DNA of 22,126 bases from Puniceicoccales bacterium (lineage in GTDB: Bacteria; Verrucomicrobiota; Verrucomicrobiia; Opitutales; JAIRLM01). The notes under the pieces are model-generated. The model searched no databases, was not told where the DNA came from, and saw only the letters and a program-made list of their open reading frames with translations. Positions 14,750 through 21,203 of the stretch are shown piece after piece. Made by a program: the position numbers and the translations under genes. Every line of letters starts with the position of its first letter. Position 1 is the first letter of the stretch. Location: assembly GCA_031258995.1 (NCBI GenBank), contig JAIRMB010000001.1, positions 1 to 22,126 of the forward strand, in the 5' to 3' direction.

Positions 14750-16318
14750 TTAGAAGCTTGACAGAAAGCAAAGCGACACGGCGACGGCTGACGGCAGGGC
14801 TGCTAGAAAAAGTTTCCAAGGCGAAATGCCTCCAGGGAAATAGGCCCGCAGGAGAGACTGGCCGGCCGGATTGGGCGCGTTGGCGATAACGGTCAGTCCG
14901 CCGCTGCCGATGGCGCCGGATACGACGGCCAGTTGGAGGACGCCGCTTGCTCCCACGCTGGGCACAAGCGTAGTCAGGTAAGTGACCGCGGCGTTGTCGT
15001 TGAAGGTGGAAAGGAACGCCGCCATGGCAAAGAGGGTGAAGGGGCCGAGGCCGCACAGTAGCGGCTCAATCCACCAATTCTGCAGGCCGCCGTGCAGCAC
15101 TAGGCCGGCCAAAAAAATTCCCACCAGGGCGGGCTCCTGCAGCCGCAGCTTGCTTTGATGCGCGCGAGTTAGCCGGACAAAGAGAAAAAATGTGACCAAC
15201 CCACCAAGGAGCGCCGTCAGATCGCGTCCACAGCCGACGGTCCACGCCAGAAAAGCGACGTGGCCGATAGAGATCAAAAAAGGGCAGGACAACCGGGAAT
15301 TTCCTTCGGACCGCCATCGAGAAATGCGACCTAGCGCAGCCAGCTCCTTGCGGAAGAAAATGCCATAGGCGCAGGTGGCTAAAGCCATCCCGCAGAGCGC
15401 CCGTAAGCCGAGGTGTCTAAAAACATGGGCAGTGGTCCAATGCCAGCGGTGGGCCACCATAAGGATGGGCGGGGCAGCGAAATTGGTCAGAACACCGCCA
15501 ACGGAAATATTAGTAAAGAGAAGGCCGAGAGTCCCATACGCCAATTTTGGCGAAGGGCGCAGAATGTAAAACTTTTGCCCCAGCAGTAGGGCAGCGATGG
15601 TGATGGCGGCCGGTTCCGTCAGAAGAGAGCCGAGCGGCGGGGCGGCAAGGAGGATGGCAAACCACCAAGCGGCGGCCGTCCCGCGGCCCAAAGCGGCAAA
15701 TGCCCCAATTACTTTCTCGGCCAACGTTAGGATTGGTCGGGTGGCGGCCATGGCCATGACGGTAACAATGAAAATCGGCTCAAAAAAAGAAACTTCGTCG
15801 CACAGGTAGCGGCGGAGGGCGCCGGCGCCGCTTGTCCAGTAAACTGCTAAAAGAGAGGGAATTACCCAGATGATAAAGGGGAGCTCCACTTTGCCCAGGA
15901 GGCGGCAAAGTCGGACGCAAAAGCATAAAAGAGAACGGCGCAGTCGCGCGGCGGAGGGCAGACGGCCGTTCCATTCTCGAAGTCGCTGCGCCTGGCGATC
16001 TATGGCTCCGGCACAGAAGGTATGCGCGATGGCGGCAAAGAAAAAAAAGGCCGTAGCTCCCTCGAGTGGGGAGACGGGGAACTGCGGGGGACGCGGCGAA
16101 TTTCTGTCGCCGAGAGTCACGGATGCTGCGGCTTCGCGGGATGGAAAAATTTCGTCCCCACGGCCGTAGGCAGAGGCACCGTTGGAGCAACATAGGATAA
16201 GGAAAACCGCTATCCGGCCGAGCGCTCTCACACTCCCGCCTATGCGCCATCCTCTTTCTTCGGCAAGCCATTTTCCATTTCTGCCACCGATTCCTTCGGT
16301 AAGTCGTCTTGACACCAT
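14750..16318 (-). CDS. Putative Na+/H+ antiporter (family resembling Pfam Na_H_antiport_3 / DUF1504)
   Basis: A 522-residue inner-membrane protein with about 11 hydrophobic segments. A signal-peptide-like helix near residues 31-50 ends in ASA, followed by a polar stretch and then the transport region. Characteristic segments are FEPIFIVTVMAMAATRPI (about 179-196), GSLLTEPAAITIAALLLGQ (230-248) and, near the C-terminus, FLSTFNDNAAVTYLTTLVPS. The TEPAA and NDNAA motifs resemble ion-binding motifs of NhaD/ArsB-type carriers. From memory this is the putative antiporter family found in chlamydiae and verrucomicrobia; a search would confirm. Ion exchange at the inner membrane is inferred. ATG 16318 was chosen; an in-frame GTG at 16231 just before the signal-like helix is an alternative. 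It is divergent from the orphan gene at 16374 and convergent with truB. Confidence 0.68.
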   Translation of the reverse strand: MVSRRLTEGIGGRNGKWLAEERGWRIGGSVRALGRIAVFLILCCSNGASAYGRGDEIFPSREAAASVTLGDRNSPRPPQFPVSPLEGATAFFFFAAIAHTFCAGAIDRQAQRLREWNGRLPSAARLRRSLLCFCVRLCRLLGKVELPFIIWVIPSLLAVYWTSGAGALRRYLCDEVSFFEPIFIVTVMAMAATRPILTLAEKVIGAFAALGRGTAAAWWFAILLAAPPLGSLLTEPAAITIAALLLGQKFYILRPSPKLAYGTLGLLFTNISVGGVLTNFAAPPILMVAHRWHWTTAHVFRHLGLRALCGMALATCAYGIFFRKELAALGRISRWRSEGNSRLSCPFLISIGHVAFLAWTVGCGRDLTALLGGLVTFFLFVRLTRAHQSKLRLQEPALVGIFLAGLVLHGGLQNWWIEPLLCGLGPFTLFAMAAFLSTFNDNAAVTYLTTLVPSVGASGVLQLAVVSGAIGSGGLTVIANAPNPAGQSLLRAYFPGGISPWKLFLAALPSAVAVSLCFLSSF

Positions 16319-16373
16319 CCGGTGAATTTCTAGCCAGGGGACTTCCTAAGAAGAAAGAAGGAGAAAAATAATT

Positions 16374-17141
16374 ATGATAGCAAAAATAAAAAATGCCTAT
16401 GCCGCAGTGGCTAATTATCTTAACGAACCGGCAGCGGTGCCAGAAGCCCAATTGGCAAGGAAAGTTCGCACACTCGAGCAAAAGATCGCCGCCGTTGAAT
16501 TAGCTTTTAAGGCACGGAATGCAACTGACCAAATTTTCTCGATACTTCCCCCAGCTAACGCCCGTAGATTTGCCAAAGTTTCTCTCGAACGGGCTATCCT
16601 CACAGTAAAAAATGAAGATTTGACCCTGTGCGCCAAATTTTGCGCGTTAGGCAGCTGTGCGCTAGGGGTGTACAATATAGCAACCCAGGGCGGCACTATT
16701 TTACCACAATATCGTCCCTACGCGCCCGTAATTCTTATCCCTCCCTGCGCGCTCTTCGGAGCTACCGTCGGCTATGCTGGAATGCGTTTGCGGCAGGTGA
16801 TCTTTGGCGACGCCCCCTATGTGGGAGCGTTTTTTACACAGACGCGCGCCGATGAAGAGCGAAGACAGCTGTGTGCGGCATTCTTGGACGGAGCTTTGAT
16901 TGGGGGTGCGGTCGGAATAGCTAACTCTGTTGTCTTGAATATACTATATGGCCCACAAGATCTGTCGCGCATACTAGCCATACCGATGTGTACGTTTTTG
17001 GGCGGTGTCGCTAATTGTGCGACGCGTGACTATGGGCAGGTGCAGGCACAGCAATTGGCGGCCCTTCAGAAGGAAGAAGAAAGAGGGAAGGTCAGCGCCC
17101 GAGCGGCGGACGACTTACTCTGGCTCCAAGTGTGGAACTAA
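16374..17141 (+). CDS. Hypothetical four-helix membrane protein, orphan
   Basis: A 255-residue product of no recognised family. The start ATG 16374 has a good ribosome-binding site (AAGGAG, 10 bases upstream). The N-terminal 80 residues are soluble and partly coiled-coil-like (QLARKVRTLEQKIAAVELAFKAR, about 26-48). Two paired hydrophobic hairpins follow: about 86-104 with 117-137, and 167-191 with 199-214, the second pair rich in glycine and alanine. The C-terminal 35 residues are charged and probably helical. Paired hydrophobic segments of this kind are a hallmark of chlamydial inclusion-membrane proteins, but that is only a resemblance. Codon use is more A/T-rich than in the housekeeping genes around it, and it borders a gene-poor stretch. 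The promoter region is shared with the divergent antiporter gene. Confidence 0.8.
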   Translation: MIAKIKNAYAAVANYLNEPAAVPEAQLARKVRTLEQKIAAVELAFKARNATDQIFSILPPANARRFAKVSLERAILTVKNEDLTLCAKFCALGSCALGVYNIATQGGTILPQYRPYAPVILIPPCALFGATVGYAGMRLRQVIFGDAPYVGAFFTQTRADEERRQLCAAFLDGALIGGAVGIANSVVLNILYGPQDLSRILAIPMCTFLGGVANCATRDYGQVQAQQLAALQKEEERGKVSARAADDLLWLQVWN

Positions 17142-17176
17142 GAGCTTTGTCGGGAGGCCGTTTCTTCGCTCTTCCG

Positions 17177-17250
17177 ACGGACCCCACGACCCCGTGAGCA
17201 GCTGCGGACTGTCCAATCGGCGGTCCGTGGGAGAGAGTTCCGCCGGACCG
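17177..17250 (+). other. Alternative base-pairing segments downstream of the orphan gene
   Basis: GGTCCGT at 17222-17228 can pair with ACGGACC upstream (17177-17183), while the overlapping CGGTCCG (17221-17227) pairs perfectly with CGGACCG downstream (17244-17250). A third partial partner CGGAC lies at 17205-17209. The two main hairpins exclude each other, as in attenuators, but no T-tract or downstream gene is evident. Confidence 0.35.
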
Positions 17251-17774
17251 GTATAGCATAAGGAGAGTCGCTGGTTCTAATCGCTAGCTCTTGGAGTGTA
17301 CGCACGCTCCCACCAACGCGCAGGCCTCCCGCTTTCGCCGACCATGGCCCGCTGTGGCATTTCACGAATGCCGCCTCTGTTCGGTTGCCGTTTCATGGGT
17401 GGTGGCTCATGCTCATAGTAGTTCACCTATTCGCTCCAACCGCATCGGAATTTTATTCGTTTCGAGTAAAAGGGATAGCGAACAAATGGCATAATTTATG
17501 GTCCGTAATAACGGAAAATGGCCGCCCAACCTTGATGCAGTCAAACGCACGGACTCCCCGAAAAGGGGCTTTGATAAAAAGAAATGTGACATTTTTAAAA
17601 CTCACACCTTCAAATTCAATGCAAATAATTCGACGCCAATGGCCACATAAACGATTCCCCATGCACGAAATTGAGAAGAGCTATCACTAACGGGCCTTTC
17701 CAGCTTTTCCATGACACGCTTCACTAAATTCCATCGCCGAAGAAGGCTCTTCTACGACCCAAAAATAGCCGAAT

Positions 17775-17870
17775 GGGAATGGTCACCGCTTTTACAAAAG
17801 GTAACCGCGGCGGCCGACCGATTTTTCGCGGGGAATCAGGCGAATTTTCCCTGAAAAACGACATGCGGAC
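17775..17870 (-). repeat. Dispersed hairpin element, copy B (inverted)
   Basis: On the minus strand: the box GGCCGCC (17809-17815), two bases, then GGTTACC, a 12-base loop and GGTGACC (17781-17806), followed by ATTCCC. The stem pairs are the same in geometry as copy A but differ in bases; the upstream flank (AGGGAAAA, ATTCCCC) resembles copy C. It lies in opposite orientation to copies A and C. Confidence 0.55.
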
Positions 17871-18308
17871 ATGGGCGACGCTCCTATGGCTGTTTCTTGT
17901 TTTACCATTATGCATAGCCAGCCCTGCACGTTTTATAAGCCGAATTTTGCAACTAGCATTAGAAATGCCCCAACGGAGGCTGCGGCCCGTCGGGCACTGT
18001 ATCTATTTCAGGCGCACATAAAATTCTCTCTTGTCTACGCCATATCCAGCGGCTCCCGCCAAGAATCGCCCCATACGCACCGATACTTTAATCCTCCGCC
18101 TGTATTCTATTTCAATGCCGCACGCCGTGCGAAAAAATGCCTAACGCGTGCAATCTCCGATTGCAATTCTGGAGCGTTTTGCAGGCTGCCCCGCCCTAGC
18201 AGGAGACCATCTGCTCCATGCGGCAACGCGCACGCAATGAAACGAGCTTTGCGAAAACTCTTCGCTTTTTATACTGTTGTTTCGTCGATTATAAAGCTCG
18301 GCTCATGA
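17871..18308 (+). CDS. Doubtful 145-codon reading frame in the gene-poor region
   Basis: An open frame from ATG 17871 to the stop at 18308 that would encode a basic, cysteine- and proline-containing protein with no recognised domain. No ribosome-binding site precedes it and no transmembrane or signal segment is evident. It is listed only because it is the longest frame in this region; it may be a chance frame or the remains of a decayed gene. Confidence 0.15.
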   Translation: MGDAPMAVSCFTIMHSQPCTFYKPNFATSIRNAPTEAAARRALYLFQAHIKFSLVYAISSGSRQESPHTHRYFNPPPVFYFNAARRAKKCLTRAISDCNSGAFCRLPRPSRRPSAPCGNAHAMKRALRKLFAFYTVVSSIIKLGS

Positions 18309-18394
18309 AGCGAATAGGAACGCCTAGCTGTGAATGATGAAACGATAAAAGACCAGCCCCTAAGGCGTTGTTATTTTGGCGTGTGCCATTTTTT

Positions 18395-18475
18395 AAGGAG
18401 GATCCGATCCTTTTCCCTCAGAAAAACAATCGGCCGCCGCGACTGCCCTTTGCGGAAATGACAGTCGCCGGACTA
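18395..18475 (+). repeat. Dispersed hairpin element, copy C
   Basis: Contains the box GGCCGCC (18432-18438), two bases, then GACTGCC (18441-18447), a 12-base loop CTTTGCGGAAAT nearly identical to copy A, and GACAGTC (18460-18466). One stem position is mismatched (C-A on this strand, T-G on the other). It ends about 30 bases before the ftsH stop codon on the opposite strand. Confidence 0.6.
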
Positions 18476-18502
18476 CTAGTGAAGATTTTAATTCTACAGT
18501 TG

Positions 18503-20419
18503 TCATTCTTCCCGGCTTTGTCCGCCATCGCGTTTGGGGCGCGACCGTTTCTCCTTCTGGCCGTCCGACGGATCCGCCAGAAGGCCGTAGATTTCTTCCC
18601 CTTCCACCGTTTCCTTCTCCAGTAGGAGCTGGACGAGTGCTTCCACGGCGGTGCGCTTCTCTTCCAGGATTTTTCGCGCCCGTTCGCATTCGTCGGCGAT
18701 CAGTGCAACGATTTCCCCATCGATAGCGCAGGCGGTATTTTCGCTATAGTTTTGCGTACGGGTAATGTCACGGCCCAAAAAGATATGGTCTACATTTTCT
18801 CCCAGTGCAACGGGACCCATTTTCCCCATGCCCCAATCGCAGATCATGTGGCGGGCCAACTCGGTGGCAGATTTGATATCGCCGGCGGCCCCGCTAGAGG
18901 TTTCCCCTAAAAAGATTTCCTCCGCGATGCGCCCCCCCATGGCGCAGCAAATCTGGTTTCGCGCGTGGTGCTGGGACTGATTTAGAATGTCTTTCGTGGG
19001 GAGGAACATGGTGCTGCCGAGGCTGCGGCCGCGGGGCAGGATGGTGACCCGATGGACCGGCAGTAGGCCGTCGTCAATGTGGGCCTGAACTATGGCGTGG
19101 CCGGCCTCGTGGTAGGCGGTGATGCGGCGGTCCTCCTCGTCCATGAGCTTTCGCCGCTCCCGGCCGTAGGCCACCTTGTCTCGAGCTTCTTCTAAATCAC
19201 TGCGTTCAACTATTTTTTTGCCCTTGCGGGCCGCCATAAGAGCCCCCTCGTTGAGTAGATTTTCCAGGTCCGCGCCGGCGAAGCCGGGCGTGTTGCGGGC
19301 GATCTTTTTCAAGTCCACATGTTTGCTCATTTTGATCTTTTTCGCGTGCACCTGAAGAATTTCTTCCCGGCCCCGGATGTCGGGCAGGTCGATGAGCACC
19401 TGTCGGTCGAAGCGGCCTGGCCGCAGGAGGGCACTGTCCAGCACATCGGGCCGGGTGGTGGCCGCCATGATGATGACGCCGTCCCTGCCGTCGAAGCCGT
19501 CCATTTCCACCAGGATGGAATTGAGGGTCTGCTCCCGCTCGTCGTTTCCACCACCCAAACCGGCCCCCCGCTGACGGCCCACCGCATCGATTTCGTCGAT
19601 GAATACGATGCAGGGAGCATTTTTTCTGCCCTGCTCAAAGAGATCTCGCACCCGAGCGGCACCCACGCCCACGAACATTTCCACGAAATCGGAGCCGCTG
19701 ACGCTAAAAAATGGCACGTCCGCTTCGCCGGCCACCGCCTTCGCTAGGAGCGTTTTACCAGTTCCCGGCGGGCCCACCATGAGACAGCCCTTGGGGATTT
19801 TCCCGCCGATGGCGCTATATTTTTGCGGCTGCTTGAGAAAATCCACGATCTCAGCCACTTCCTCCTTCGCCTCATCGCAACCGGCTACGTCCTGGAAGGT
19901 GATTTTTTTCTCTCCGCCAGCGTAGAGCCGGGCACGGGTCTTGCCGAAGGTCATCGCGCTGCGACCGGCCCCTTGGACCCGGCGGCCGAAGAGTACGAAG
20001 AGCAGGAAGAGCACGAAAAGAAATGGCAAGATGCTGAGCGCTAGATCAGAAAGGAATGTGCTGCCGGGCCTCTCTCTTAGATTACGACAGGAGACAATCT
20101 GGTGGAAGCGGGCGTCAGTGAGCCGGCCCTGGGCGAAAAAGTCCACGGGCGGAGCGGGCGGCGGCGCCAGCTGGGCCTTGCCGCTGACCTTATACCACTG
20201 CAGCCCCCGGTTGGGCACGGAGCGCAGCTCGCCAGAAATAATCCGGCCGGCCGCCGCCGCGTCGGCCACATCTCCCATGGTCCACTCGATGGCCACGCGC
20301 GGTGCGGCGGGGGATACGAGGACCCAGGCCGACAGGAGCAGGAAGATGAGGGCACCCCAGATGGCAAAAATTTTCGGCCGGAAACTGCCCAACGGCCGCG
20401 GCTTTTTTCCTCTCCCCAT
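18503..20419 (-). CDS. ftsH: ATP-dependent zinc metalloprotease FtsH
   Basis: FtsH is a hexameric inner-membrane AAA+ protease that degrades misfolded membrane proteins and selected cytoplasmic regulators. The 638-residue product has a first membrane helix near 17-36, a periplasmic domain, a second helix near 125-145, then the AAA module with Walker A GPPGTGKT (216-223), Walker B IVFIDEID (271-278) and the second region of homology ending RPGRFDR (333-339). The protease domain has the zinc motif H437-E-A-G-H441 and the third ligand candidate D514 in AGDIKSATELA. The sensor-1 position is unusual: the family's ATNRPD is ATTRPD here (T322). The tail is short and highly charged. Start ATG 20419. 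It is transcribed divergently from rpmI. Confidence 0.96.
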   Translation of the reverse strand: MGRGKKPRPLGSFRPKIFAIWGALIFLLLSAWVLVSPAAPRVAIEWTMGDVADAAAAGRIISGELRSVPNRGLQWYKVSGKAQLAPPPAPPVDFFAQGRLTDARFHQIVSCRNLRERPGSTFLSDLALSILPFLFVLFLLFVLFGRRVQGAGRSAMTFGKTRARLYAGGEKKITFQDVAGCDEAKEEVAEIVDFLKQPQKYSAIGGKIPKGCLMVGPPGTGKTLLAKAVAGEADVPFFSVSGSDFVEMFVGVGAARVRDLFEQGRKNAPCIVFIDEIDAVGRQRGAGLGGGNDEREQTLNSILVEMDGFDGRDGVIIMAATTRPDVLDSALLRPGRFDRQVLIDLPDIRGREEILQVHAKKIKMSKHVDLKKIARNTPGFAGADLENLLNEGALMAARKGKKIVERSDLEEARDKVAYGRERRKLMDEEDRRITAYHEAGHAIVQAHIDDGLLPVHRVTILPRGRSLGSTMFLPTKDILNQSQHHARNQICCAMGGRIAEEIFLGETSSGAAGDIKSATELARHMICDWGMGKMGPVALGENVDHIFLGRDITRTQNYSENTACAIDGEIVALIADECERARKILEEKRTAVEALVQLLLEKETVEGEEIYGLLADPSDGQKEKRSRPKRDGGQSREE

Positions 20420-20543
20420 GACGTCTTCCGACCATTCCCCTAGGCGTACCCGGTCTGGGAGTCAATCGCCGATGGGAAATTTGCACGGCGGACGGAAAAA
20501 CTCTTTACAGCGACGGTGGACCCATTAGGACACCGGCCAAGCC
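20420..20543. promoter_or_regulatory. Divergent promoter region of ftsH and rpmI
   Basis: These 124 bases must hold the start signals for ftsH (minus) and for rpmI-rplT-pheS (plus), because no other gene lies between. A TTGCAC near 20474 could be a -35 box, and CTCTTTACAG near 20501 a weak -10 region. A specific promoter cannot be fixed by eye. The translation initiation factor gene infC, often located just before rpmI, is absent. Confidence 0.35.
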
Positions 20544-20735
20544 ATGATGAAGACGAGGAAGGCGATTGCGAAGCGGTTCAAATTTACCGCCACTGGTAAA
20601 GTGCTGCGACGCACGGCCGGATACGCCCACATGCTGCGCAATAGGAGCACGAAGGCTCGGCGGCGGTCCCACGGCGACAAGGCCGTCTCCGCCGGCTTTT
20701 CCGCCCACGTGCGACGGGCCGTTCCGTTCGCCTGA
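20544..20735 (+). CDS. rpmI: 50S ribosomal protein bL35
   Basis: bL35 is a small basic protein of the large ribosomal subunit. The 63-residue product matches the family: MKTRKAIAKRFKFTATGKVLRR, then HMLRNRSTKARRR, ending with a short hydrophobic tail. Length is typical (about 65). Two consecutive ATGs occur at 20544 and 20547; the second gives the residue pattern closest to other bL35 proteins, and a weak AGGA lies upstream. rplT follows 90 bases later and pheS after it, the usual order, but infC is missing from its usual place upstream. Confidence 0.93.
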   Translation: MMKTRKAIAKRFKFTATGKVLRRTAGYAHMLRNRSTKARRRSHGDKAVSAGFSAHVRRAVPFA

Positions 20736-20825
20736 TTGAGTGGCTGAAGTTTTAAAGCAAAACGAGATCGACTCGGCGAGGCGGAATTTGGCGGCCTCGG
20801 CGGGTCAAATTGGGAGGAAATCAAC

Positions 20826-21200
20826 ATGCCACGGGCGACAAATGCGGTAGCGACGAAGAAGCGGCGAAAGCGCATTCTCAAACAAACCAAGGGGTATTTT
20901 GGCAATAAGTCGCGGCTCTACCGCTACGCCATCGATGCCTTCTGGCGGGCCGGCTGCTTTGCCTACCGGGATAGGCGCAAAAAGAAGTCCGAATTTCGTC
21001 AGCTGTGGATCGTGCGCATCAACGCCGCCTGCCGCCCTCTGGGGATCTGCTACAGCCGGCTTATCGCCGGTCTCGCCGCGGCGAAGATCGAACTGGATCG
21101 AAAGGCGTTGAGCGAATTGGCTATCCATGATCCGTCGGCCTTTGGCGCCATCGTGGAGCGGGCCAAGACGGCGCTGGCTACGATCCCGCAGGACGCCTAG
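20826..21200 (+). CDS. rplT: 50S ribosomal protein bL20
   Basis: bL20 binds 23S rRNA early and is essential for assembly of the large subunit. The 124-residue product has the basic N-terminal arm (ATKKRRKRILKQTKGYFGNKSRLYRYA) and the globular part with AYRDRRKKKSEFRQLWIVRINAACR and the conserved YSRLIAGL, and is of usual length (about 117). The start ATG 20826 is preceded by a good ribosome-binding site, GGGAGGAA. It lies between rpmI and pheS, three bases before the pheS start, so all three are probably cotranscribed. Confidence 0.95.
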   Translation: MPRATNAVATKKRRKRILKQTKGYFGNKSRLYRYAIDAFWRAGCFAYRDRRKKKSEFRQLWIVRINAACRPLGICYSRLIAGLAAAKIELDRKALSELAIHDPSAFGAIVERAKTALATIPQDA

Positions 21201-21203
21201 GCC

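Larger units (their letters stand above)
17142..18502. other. 1.36-kb gene-poor region between the orphan gene and ftsH
   Basis: No frame here is convincing. The region is more A/T-rich than the flanks. It holds alternative hairpins at 17177-17250, a small hairpin CCCC-GAAAA-GGGG near 17557-17569, an AT-rich block with CATAATTTATGG near 17489 that could be a -10 box, and two copies of the dispersed hairpin element (17775-17870 and 18395-18475). In a window otherwise this compact, such a stretch suggests decayed genes, an undetected RNA gene or a recombination site. I found no tmRNA, RNase P RNA or SRP RNA signature by eye. Confidence 0.5.

Noticed and set aside
15818..15829. 12-base GC palindrome in the antiporter gene
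   Set aside because: Made of repeated GGCGCC in GC-rich coding DNA; likely compositional.
17270..17290. Possible tRNA T-arm (CTGGTTCTAATC)
   Set aside because: Purine at the required T-loop position is missing and no acceptor or anticodon arm can be folded.
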